Part shown: positions 1 to 4,761 of the stretch, piece after piece | How the letters are laid out: each line of letters begins with the position of its first letter | Numbering within the stretch: the first letter of the stretch is position 1 | NCBI GenBank assembly: GCA_900549705.1 | Contig: URPI01000155.1 | Span: 1-5,016, forward strand | DNA length: 5,016 nucleotides | Direction: 5' to 3' | From: an uncultured Eubacteriales bacterium | Lineage (GTDB): Bacteria; Bacillota; Clostridia; Oscillospirales; Oscillospiraceae | Made by a program: the position numbers and the translations under genes | Notes under the pieces: model-generated | Told to the model about the DNA's origin: nothing | Databases searched by the model: none | What the model saw: the letters and a program-made list of their open reading frames with translations, nothing else

Positions 1-150
1 TTATATTCAATTGTTGGGATAGATTACCACAAAAATCGAGCCGTGTCAACAAAAACTTTTGAAAACGCGTTGTTTTCGGCAACTTGCAAGAAAAGACAAG
101 GGAAACTTTGGCAAAAAGAGAAAGGGCTGGACGGCACCAGCCCTCTTGAC
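1..150. other. Left intergenic segment with small inverted repeats, no supported gene
   Basis: No start-to-stop gene is convincing here. The plus frame beginning at base 1 is open to a TAA at 157-159 without a usable start. It runs through the hairpin at 116-147, so I treat it as chance, although the tail of a gene beginning outside the window cannot be excluded. Visible structure: GAAAAC (61-66) and GTTTTC (72-77) form a 6-bp stem with a 5-nt loop. An alternative stem pairs GTTG (69-72) with CAAC (80-83), and CTTGCAAG (83-90) is a perfect 8-bp palindrome. All minus-strand frames across this segment stay open for a while, which I associate with dispersed intergenic repeats in Faecalibacterium-type genomes. 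That is recollection, not verified. Confidence 0.35.
116..147 (-). terminator. Hairpin with T-rich tail on the minus strand, possible terminator
   Basis: AGGGCTGG (123-130) pairs perfectly with CCAGCCCT (137-144) around a 6-nt loop, and two or three further pairs (118-120 with 145-147) form beyond a two-base bulge. On the minus strand the stem is followed by TTTCTCTTTTT, typical of intrinsic terminators. On the plus strand it is followed by CTTGACAAAAAG, with no T tract. It would therefore stop leftward transcription, although no leftward gene in this window needs it. It may also insulate the uptake operon from the left, or belong to a repeat element. Confidence 0.5.
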
Positions 151-177
151 AAAAAGTAATTTGGCTATCCGGTTTTT

Positions 178-209
178 AAGAATCGTCCATTCTTTAAAGA
201 ATTGTCCAT
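178..209 (+). promoter_or_regulatory. Tandem 13-bp direct repeats next to the -35, candidate AraC-family operator
   Basis: AAGAATCGTCCAT (178-190) and AAGAATTGTCCAT (197-209) match at 12 of 13 positions with a 19-bp period. The second copy ends on the first base of the predicted -35 box (209-214). Two direct repeats about two helical turns apart touching the -35 is the usual arrangement for AraC/XylS-family activators, whose two HTH motifs contact one face of the DNA. An AraC-family gene lies at 3183-3974. The segment also contains a perfect 14-bp palindrome at 189-202 (ATTCTTT-AAAGAAT), so a symmetric dimeric regulator is the alternative reading. Confidence 0.6.
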
Positions 210-237
210 AGACAAATCTGTAAGCAGCCTGTAAAAT
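209..237 (+). promoter_or_regulatory. Sigma-A-type promoter of the uptake operon
   Basis: The -35 is TAGACA (209-214) and the -10 is TAAAAT (232-237), separated by 17 bp. Predicted transcription start is near 244, giving a leader of about 47 nt before the permease ATG. The -35 is imperfect (4 of 6 matches to TTGACA), as expected for an activator-dependent promoter, and the direct repeats at 178-209 end on it. A perfect TTGACA at 146-151 lies further upstream but has no -10-like hexamer at normal spacing. Confidence 0.6.
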
Positions 238-244
238 ACTTTTC

Positions 245-262
245 GGGTAGTCAAAACTAACC
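245..262. promoter_or_regulatory. Imperfect inverted repeat at the predicted transcription start, possible operator
   Basis: GGGTAG (245-250) and CTAACC (257-262) are inverted half-sites with a 6-nt spacer and one mismatched pair. The position, at about +2 to +19, would suit a repressor. A related arrangement, GGTTAG-N6-CTAATA, occurs at 3998-4015 between the regulator and esterase genes. The half-sites resemble DtxR/IdeR half-sites, but the 6-nt spacing does not fit that consensus, so no regulator is named. Confidence 0.3.
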
Positions 263-290
263 TCTGACCACTTGAGAGGGTGATTTCTAT

Positions 291-1310
291 ATGAAAAAGA
301 CACGACTGACGATCATTCTATTGATGATTCTAACGCTTGTTTCTGCAATCATTACGCTTTGCATGGGAGCAGTCCGCATTCCGGTACAAGATACACTATC
401 GATCCTGCTTCGGCACCTGTTCGGGACAGACACAGGCACCTCGGTATCTGTGGCATTTGAACAGATCGTCTGGCAGATCCGAATGCCCCGAATTATTCTG
501 GGCTTTCTGGCAGGAAGCGGGCTGGCGCTCTGTGGCTGCGTGATGCAGGCAGTTGTCCAAAACCCAATGGCAGACCCATATATTCTTGGTGTGTCGGCAG
601 GCGCAACGCTGGGAGCCACCGGTTCACTCTTTTTAGGGCTGGGCGTGATCTCCGGCTTTTGGGCCTTTGTAGGAGCAGGCGGTGCCTGCTTCCTCGTATT
701 GGCTCTCTCATCGGCGGATGGCAAGACCACCTCAGTCAAGCTGATTCTCTCCGGCATGATTGTCAATGCACTGCTGACAGCATTTTCCAACTTTATCATT
801 GCGGTAGCAGGCGATTCGGACGGTATGATGTCCATCAAGTTCTGGACGATGGGCTCCCTGACCCGCACCGGATGGAAGAACATCGGCCTTGTCACACTGA
901 TTGTGCTGGCGGCAGCAGTCTTTTTCCGGACGCAGGCGCAGACGCTGGACGGCCTGATGTTGGGCGAGGAAGCAGCTTCCACCATCGGCATCAACACCTT
1001 CCGGTGTCGGTTGGTTTACCTGCTGGTACTCTCGGTGCTGACCGGTGCACTTGTATCGGTTTGCGGCACTATTGGATTTGTGGGGCTCATCATCCCGCAT
1101 GTTTCCCGCGCCATTGCCGGCACAGCCCACCGAAAACTACTGCCGATTGCGGCATTATCCGGCGGACTGTTCATGCTCTGGGTGGATGCCATCGCCCGCA
1201 GTCTGATTCCCAACACCGAGCTGCCTGTGGGCATCTTCACCGCCTTGGTGGGTGCGCCGTTCTTCGTCTATGTGATGGTGCGTAAAAAATATGGATTTGG
1301 AGGCAATTGA
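291..1310 (+). CDS. FecCD-family ABC transporter permease for ferric siderophore or related chelate
   Basis: This is the membrane channel of a type II ABC importer that moves an iron chelate from the lipoprotein into the cytoplasm. The product is 339 aa, normal for the family, and almost entirely hydrophobic, consistent with about ten transmembrane helices. Family hallmarks are visible: RMPRIILGFLAGSGLALCG from residue 64, then QNPMADP-LG-SAGA at 90-105, a cytoplasmic coupling loop near LGEEAASTIGIN (224-235), GTIGFVGLIIPH (259-270), and ELPVGIFTALVGAPFF (310-325) near the C-terminus. The ATG is preceded by GAGAGGGTGAT (274-284), a good Shine-Dalgarno match with 6-nt spacing, and a weak stem CCTCT/AGAGG (261-265/275-279) could partly cover it. 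The ATPase follows directly. Only one permease gene is present, so a BtuC-like homodimer is expected. Vitamin B12 or heme transport cannot be excluded from this protein alone. Confidence 0.93.
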   Translation: MKKTRLTIILLMILTLVSAIITLCMGAVRIPVQDTLSILLRHLFGTDTGTSVSVAFEQIVWQIRMPRIILGFLAGSGLALCGCVMQAVVQNPMADPYILGVSAGATLGATGSLFLGLGVISGFWAFVGAGGACFLVLALSSADGKTTSVKLILSGMIVNALLTAFSNFIIAVAGDSDGMMSIKFWTMGSLTRTGWKNIGLVTLIVLAAAVFFRTQAQTLDGLMLGEEAASTIGINTFRCRLVYLLVLSVLTGALVSVCGTIGFVGLIIPHVSRAIAGTAHRKLLPIAALSGGLFMLWVDAIARSLIPNTELPVGIFTALVGAPFFVYVMVRKKYGFGGN

Positions 1311-2069
1311 ATGAGACTGGAAGCGAAAGATGTAAACATTTCGATTTCCGGCAAACCAATTGTACAGCATCTCTCCATTGAGGTGCCGGACCGGAAATTC
1401 TCGGCCTTGCTGGGTGCCAACGGCAGCGGCAAGACCACTCTACTCCGCTCCATCTACCGCACACAAAAGATGGACAGCGGCATCGTTCGTCTGGATGACG
1501 AGGACATCACACACTTTTCCGGCAAAAAGCTGGCGCGGAACATGGCGGTGATGGGACAATTCAACCAGATCAACTTTGACTATACCGTGCTGGACATCGC
1601 CCTGATGGGACGGTATCCGTTTCACTCCCTGCTGGAGCAGGAAAAAGAGCGGGATTATGAGATGGCTTTGGAGGCACTGGACAAGGTAGGCATGAAAAGC
1701 TACCGAGACCGGAACTTCCAGTCCCTCTCGGGCGGTGAAAAGCAGCGGGTGGTTCTGGCCCTCGCGCTGCCCCAGTCGCCCAAGATCCTGATCCTCGACG
1801 AGCCGACAAATCATCTGGATATCCGTTATCGGTTAGAAATCCTTTCAATCATCAAAGATTTGCAGATCACGGTCCTGGCAGCGCTGCACGACCTGAGCCT
1901 TGCGGCGCAGTTCTGCGACTATCTCTACCTGATGAAACAAGGGGAGATAGTTAGGCAGGGGATGCCCGAAGCCGTAATGACCTCTGAAAACCTGCACCGC
2001 ATCTTTGATGTCGAAGCCTGTGTCTACCCCAGCCCGATCAACGGAAAACTGATGATTCAATATCTATAA
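1311..2069 (+). CDS. FepC/FhuC-type ABC transporter ATP-binding protein
   Basis: This cytoplasmic ATPase powers the importer and docks on the permease dimer. The 252-aa length is normal. Motifs appear in order: Walker A GANGSGKTT (35-43), Q-loop Gln83, signature LSGGEKQR (139-146), Walker B ILILDEP (159-165) with catalytic Glu164, D-loop NHLD (167-170) and switch His193. The segment after the signature reads LALALPQ (149-155), where relatives usually have an ARALAQ-like helix, so the usual Arg is Leu and an Ala is Pro. The nucleotide-binding residues are intact. The ATG begins on the base after the permease TGA, and its Shine-Dalgarno GGAGG (1299-1303) lies inside the permease gene. The two products are therefore probably translationally coupled. 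This arrangement, and the adjacent binding protein, assign it to siderophore-type uptake. Confidence 0.94.
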   Translation: MRLEAKDVNISISGKPIVQHLSIEVPDRKFSALLGANGSGKTTLLRSIYRTQKMDSGIVRLDDEDITHFSGKKLARNMAVMGQFNQINFDYTVLDIALMGRYPFHSLLEQEKERDYEMALEALDKVGMKSYRDRNFQSLSGGEKQRVVLALALPQSPKILILDEPTNHLDIRYRLEILSIIKDLQITVLAALHDLSLAAQFCDYLYLMKQGEIVRQGMPEAVMTSENLHRIFDVEACVYPSPINGKLMIQYL

Positions 2070-2076
2070 CAAAAAC

Positions 2077-2091
2077 GCGGGAGTATCCCGC
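2077..2091 (+). other. Intercistronic hairpin before the binding-protein gene
   Basis: GCGGGA (2077-2082) pairs perfectly with TCCCGC (2086-2091) over a 3-nt loop. No T tract follows, so it is not a classical terminator. Such stems between an ATPase and a binding-protein gene can protect an mRNA end and allow the cistrons to accumulate at different levels; that role is inferred. The Shine-Dalgarno for the next gene (AGAGGA, 2096-2101) lies just downstream and remains free. Confidence 0.5.
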
Positions 2092-2107
2092 AGAAAGAGG
2101 AACCTTT

Positions 2108-3157
2108 ATGAAAAAGAAAACCCTGAGTGTTGCTGCCGCGGCACTGGCAGCCGTCATGCTGGCCACTGGCTGCAGTCAGACTACATCTTCTGTGGCATCG
2201 TCTGCTGCCGCCTCCTCTGAGGTGGCTTCATCGGTGGCCGAGAGCACCGTTTCTTCCGCTGAGGAGACTGCCTACCCCCTGACCCTGCAGATTTATGACG
2301 CTGATGGCAATGCTGTAGATATGACCTACGACCATGCACCGGAGAAGGTGCTGTCCACACAGCTGTCCATGACTGAGTTGCTCATCAAGCTGGGGCTCAA
2401 GGATAAAATCGTCGGCGTGTTCGATAATGACAATGCCCTGAAGGGTGACATTGCTGATGAAATTGCATCTCTAAACAGCCTTGGCGATAAGAAGTCTGTT
2501 TCCAAGGAGACCATCCTTGCCACGGAGCCGGATCTGATCCTTGGCAAGGGTCCCCTGATGTTCACTGAGAGTAGCATCGGCACCGTCCAATCCTATCAGG
2601 AGCTGGGCATTCCCGTCTACACTGAGCTGGCTAGCGCTTCCATTGATCAGTCGCTGGATAACATTGTAGAGGATGTGCGGAACATCGGCGAGATCTTCAA
2701 CGTGCAGGAGACTGCAAACGCTTACGCTGACGAGCTGCAGGAGAGAATCGACGCGCTGATGGACAAGGTCAGCAGCCAGAGTGGCGAACCCCTGAAGGTT
2801 CTGTTCATGGCTGGCTACGCCGATGGCACCTTCGTGGCCTTCAATTCCAAGATGAGCAGTTGTATGCTGAATGCCCTGAACGCTGAGAATGTTCTGGACA
2901 AGGGCGGCAACGGCCTGACGCTGGAGAATCTGGTCTCCATGAACCCGGATATCATCGTCTACGTCCACGCAGACCGCTTTGGTTCCACCGATGCCGACGC
3001 GGTGGAGCAGCTGACCTCCAACGCCGTCGTGCAGGAGGTTCCCGCCATCGCCAACCAGAAGGTCATCGAGATGGATTATGATGACGTAATGGACTACGGT
3101 GCACGGGTCATCGATTCTGCTGAGACCCTGTACAACTTCATGTACAGTGCATCTTAA
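2108..3157 (+). CDS. Lipoprotein substrate-binding protein of the iron-chelate ABC importer
   Basis: This extracellular receptor captures the ferric chelate and delivers it to the permease. The 349-aa product begins with a lipoprotein signal peptide: KKK at 2-4, a hydrophobic core at 6-19, and lipobox LATGC with Cys22 as the acylated residue. Residues 23-52 form an Ala/Ser-rich flexible linker. The rest fits the FepB/BtuF (TroA-like) class III fold of two lobes joined by a long helix. N-lobe residues 88-104 (SMTELLIKLGLKDKIVG) and C-lobe 271-285 (TLENLVSMNPDIIVY) carry the two conserved family glutamates, Glu90 and Glu273, that usually salt-bridge to permease arginines. The ATG has AGAGGA at a 6-nt spacing. 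It is the last gene of the operon, followed by a strong terminator. The ligand cannot be read from sequence. The adjacent esterase argues for an ester-containing siderophore. Confidence 0.93.
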   Translation: MKKKTLSVAAAALAAVMLATGCSQTTSSVASSAAASSEVASSVAESTVSSAEETAYPLTLQIYDADGNAVDMTYDHAPEKVLSTQLSMTELLIKLGLKDKIVGVFDNDNALKGDIADEIASLNSLGDKKSVSKETILATEPDLILGKGPLMFTESSIGTVQSYQELGIPVYTELASASIDQSLDNIVEDVRNIGEIFNVQETANAYADELQERIDALMDKVSSQSGEPLKVLFMAGYADGTFVAFNSKMSSCMLNALNAENVLDKGGNGLTLENLVSMNPDIIVYVHADRFGSTDADAVEQLTSNAVVQEVPAIANQKVIEMDYDDVMDYGARVIDSAETLYNFMYSAS

Positions 3158-3160
3158 CGG

Positions 3161-3184
3161 AACCTGAAATCAAAAATTTCGGTT
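3161..3184. other. Small bulged hairpin between the convergent gene ends
   Basis: AACC-GAAAT (3161-3170, with T3165 bulged) pairs with ATTTCGGTT (3176-3184) over the loop CAAAA. It lies just after the binding-protein stop (3155-3157) and reaches the stop codon of the regulator gene on the other strand. Neither strand shows a T tract directly after it. It may stabilise mRNA ends or assist the neighbouring terminator. Confidence 0.35.
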
Positions 3185-3974
3185 ATGGCAGAAAACGGGT
3201 GGGCGGAAAGCCCATCCGTTTTTTGTAAATGCGGCTGAAATAACAGGCATCTCGGTAGCCGACCTCATGAGCGGCCTGTGTCACAGTGTAGTCGCCGGAA
3301 CGCAAAAGCTCAGTGGCTATTCGGACACGATAATTGATGAGGTAATCGATGGGGCGGATGTTTTTGTACTTATAAAAGAGATAGCTGACATGTCCAGCTT
3401 TCTCATTGACCTGTTCGGCCAGTGCGTCCAGCGTCAGCGGCTCTGCATAGTGCTCTGCGATGAAATCCAGCAGGATGCTCATGATTTGGCTTTCATTGTA
3501 AGTTTCCTCTGGCTGAAAATCTGCGAAAATCTGGGCGAAGAATTCTTCCGTCAGCTTTTCTTGCTGGTACTGGCTGCGGATGTCAGCGTCTGGGTGGAGC
3601 TTTAGGATCTGCTCCAGAATGGAAAAGGTCTGTTCCGGATTTTTGAGCTTGTGGGAGAACAGCAAAGGCCGGTCGTTTTCGTAGTACATATTGATGTAGT
3701 GGAAATCCTGCTCGCCCAAAGCCGAAATGGTCAGGGTCTTGTCGGGACATCCGTGCAGGAATAGTCCTCGCTTGGCAATGAAAGGTTCGTGCTCAAATGA
3801 GAAGATGGCCCGACCCGACACCGGAACAATCAGTGCACTTTTCAGGGTTCGGTAGCTATTACTCTCACCAACGTGCAGGGTAAAGCTGCGGAAGCCGACA
3901 GACTCGATTCGGCCCTGATTGTATTCCTGAAATAAAATTTCCAGCGGATTAGGAAGCGTGGATATTTGATTCAT
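3183..3974 (-). CDS. AraC-family transcriptional regulator, probable activator of siderophore uptake
   Basis: This 263-aa DNA-binding protein has a C-terminal AraC/XylS domain at about 163-263. The first HTH is near 181-203 (TLDALAEQVNEKAGHVSYLF), and the second lies at 231-261 with the family signature VGYRDACYFSRIYKKRMGFPP (238-258). Residues 1-160 are a ligand-sensing-type N-terminal domain, beta-rich around 28-100, which I cannot match to a named family. The start is the ATG at 3972-3974 because AAAGGAG (complement of 3981-3987) stands 6 nt before it. The frame stays open upstream to 4307, but that extension crosses the promoter region and lies antisense to the esterase gene. The gene is convergent with the uptake operon and divergent from the esterase gene. 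By analogy with Bacillus Btr, which activates feuABC-ybbA, it probably responds to the siderophore. Unlike Btr it has no fused binding-protein domain. The ligand and targets are inferred. Confidence 0.92.
   Translation of the reverse strand: MNQISTLPNPLEILFQEYNQGRIESVGFRSFTLHVGESNSYRTLKSALIVPVSGRAIFSFEHEPFIAKRGLFLHGCPDKTLTISALGEQDFHYINMYYENDRPLLFSHKLKNPEQTFSILEQILKLHPDADIRSQYQQEKLTEEFFAQIFADFQPEETYNESQIMSILLDFIAEHYAEPLTLDALAEQVNEKAGHVSYLFYKYKNIRPIDYLINYRVRIATELLRSGDYTVTQAAHEVGYRDACYFSRIYKKRMGFPPTRFLP
3192..3224 (+). terminator. Rho-independent terminator of the uptake operon
   Basis: AACGGGTGGGC (3194-3204) pairs with GCCCATCCGTT (3210-3220) around the loop GGAAA, with one G-U pair, and extends by A-T pairs to about 13 bp. 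It ends in a six-T run at 3219-3224. It begins about 35 nt after the binding-protein stop. The whole structure lies within the final codons of the oppositely oriented AraC gene (stop at 3183-3185). On the minus strand the stem is followed only by TTTTCTG, so it should be a much weaker stop in that direction. Confidence 0.85.
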
Positions 3975-3997
3975 TGGGAGCTCCTTTGTGCAAAAGT

Positions 3998-4015
3998 GGT
4001 TAGTTGTTGCTAATA
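3998..4015. promoter_or_regulatory. GGTTAG-N6-CTAATA motif over the divergent -10 region, possible operator
   Basis: GGTTAG (3998-4003) and CTAATA (4010-4015) are spaced by 6 nt and contain the inverted core TTAG/CTAA. The site overlaps the candidate -10 boxes of both divergent promoters, so a bound protein could block both. It resembles the inverted repeat at 245-262. TTTGTGC (3985-3991) and GCACAAA (4018-4024) form a further 7-bp inverted repeat around it. No regulator is identified. Confidence 0.3.
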
Positions 4016-4016
4016 T
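4008..4016 (+). promoter_or_regulatory. Possible extended -10 promoter for the esterase gene
   Basis: TGCTAATAT (4008-4016) matches the extended -10 form TGn-TATAAT with 4 of 6 matches in the hexamer. The best upstream -35 is TTGTGC (3986-3991) at a long 19-bp spacing, so the extended element would have to carry recognition. Start of transcription would be near 4023, leaving about 70 nt of leader containing the inverted repeat at 4042-4059. Confidence 0.35.
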
Positions 4017-4041
4017 AGCACAAAATGCTACCGTTTGTCTA
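4012..4041 (-). promoter_or_regulatory. Promoter of the AraC regulator gene
   Basis: Read on the minus strand, the -35 is TAGACA (complement of 4036-4041) and the -10 is TATATT (complement of 4012-4017), with 18 bp between. The -10 is preceded by TGC, giving an extended -10. The start would fall near 4005, about 30 nt before the ATG. The -35 sits in the ten-base context CATAGACAAA, identical to that of the uptake-operon promoter. Confidence 0.6.
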
Positions 4042-4059
4042 TGTGGGGAGCAACCCACA
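4042..4059. promoter_or_regulatory. Perfect inverted repeat TGTGGG-N6-CCCACA
   Basis: TGTGGG (4042-4047) and CCCACA (4054-4059) are perfect 6-bp inverted half-sites with the spacer GAGCAA. The site lies directly upstream of the regulator's -35 and inside the predicted esterase leader. It could be a protein operator for autoregulation or a small RNA hairpin in the esterase mRNA. It leaves the esterase Shine-Dalgarno (4076-4083) free. Confidence 0.4.
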
Positions 4060-4092
4060 CTGCGTAAAAACTGACAAAAAGGATGGTTATGG

Positions 4093-4761
4093 ATGGAAAT
4101 TTTGAATCTCGGTTCACATCGAATTGGAGTCCGGTTCCCGGAAAAGGGACTGCGCAAAGGCAAAAATCCTGCAATCCTACTCAACGATGGGGAACTGATT
4201 GAGCAGTTGAATCTGCGCACGGAACGAGCAGTGTTGGTGGGGGTATACCCCAATAACAGACTTTCAGAGTATACCCCGTGGCCGGAACCGGCTATTCGAC
4301 CGGGCACACCGGATTTTGGTGGGCAGCTAGGACAATATCATCAAGAACTGAACAACGAAATTCTCCCGGCGCTTATAGACGAATACGCCCTTGACACGGA
4401 AAAGCTGGCGTATGGCGGCTATTCGCTGGGCGGTCTGGCTGCAACCATGAGTCTCTGGGAAACAGATGCCTTTGCTGCAGTATTTTCCCTCTGTGGGTCG
4501 TTCTGGTATCCGGGTGTTGCCGATTTCATAGAGGAACATGTCCCCAAAAACCACTCCGCACAGGTTTATCTGCAAAATGGTATCCGGGAGGGCAAAGGCC
4601 ACAACAACCGCCTGTGTGATGCCTATAGCTATGCCCAACGAGTCCACACTGCCCTGCAAGCGACATGTGGAGCCAAAACTGTGCTGGATGACTACGGCCA
4701 TCATGACCGGCAAAGTGATCGTCTTAACGCTGCACTGCGTTGGGTGGAACGTGTGCTATGA
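4093..4761 (+). CDS. Cytoplasmic alpha/beta-hydrolase esterase, probable ferric-siderophore esterase
   Basis: The product is a 222-aa putative-esterase-family (Fes/IroE/YbbA-like) alpha/beta hydrolase. The nucleophile elbow is GGYSLGG with Ser111 in a GxSxG core. The C-terminal YGHHDRQ (201-207) supplies the catalytic His (203 or 204). An early strand AILLNDGE (27-34) matches the family's LxDG element, and NGIREGKGHN (162-171) is where relatives carry a conserved Glu. There is no signal peptide, so it acts in the cytoplasm. The ATG at 4093 has AAAAAGGA (4076-4083) at a 9-nt spacing. It is shorter than Fes or YbbA (roughly 300 aa or more) and lacks an added N-terminal domain. Next to a siderophore importer the likely role is to hydrolyse ester bonds of an imported ferric chelate and release iron. 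Another ester substrate, such as an acylated sugar or phenolic ester, is possible. Confidence 0.82.
   Translation: MEILNLGSHRIGVRFPEKGLRKGKNPAILLNDGELIEQLNLRTERAVLVGVYPNNRLSEYTPWPEPAIRPGTPDFGGQLGQYHQELNNEILPALIDEYALDTEKLAYGGYSLGGLAATMSLWETDAFAAVFSLCGSFWYPGVADFIEEHVPKNHSAQVYLQNGIREGKGHNNRLCDAYSYAQRVHTALQATCGAKTVLDDYGHHDRQSDRLNAALRWVERVL

Noticed and set aside
238..290. Cobalamin or other riboswitch in the leader
   Set aside because: The predicted leader is only about 47 nt, too short for a cobalamin riboswitch, and no B12-box-like sequence is visible.
46..303. 85-aa minus-strand open frame over the leader region
   Set aside because: It has no domain and overlaps the promoter, the direct repeats and the hairpin at 116-147. 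No Shine-Dalgarno precedes its start.
287..997. 236-aa minus-strand open frame opposite the permease
   Set aside because: It is rich in Pro/Ala/Ser/Arg with no recognisable domain. It is the antisense shadow of a clear membrane-protein gene.
659..1285. 208-aa plus-strand open frame inside the permease
   Set aside because: Its His/Cys/Arg-rich composition is typical of an out-of-frame reading, and it overlaps the conserved FecCD motifs in the true frame.
2471..2968. 165-aa minus-strand open frame opposite the binding-protein gene
   Set aside because: It is the antisense of a strongly supported lipoprotein gene and has no independent start signal or domain.
4000..4018. Canonical DtxR/IdeR box
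   Set aside because: Only 12 of 19 positions match the consensus palindrome and the symmetry is broken by the spacing. It is kept only as a low-confidence generic operator.
3975..4307. N-terminal extension of the AraC protein to 374 aa
   Set aside because: The extra 111 codons run across the divergent promoter and antisense to the esterase start. A well-spaced AAAGGAG precedes the internal ATG at 3972-3974, and the resulting 263 aa fits the family.
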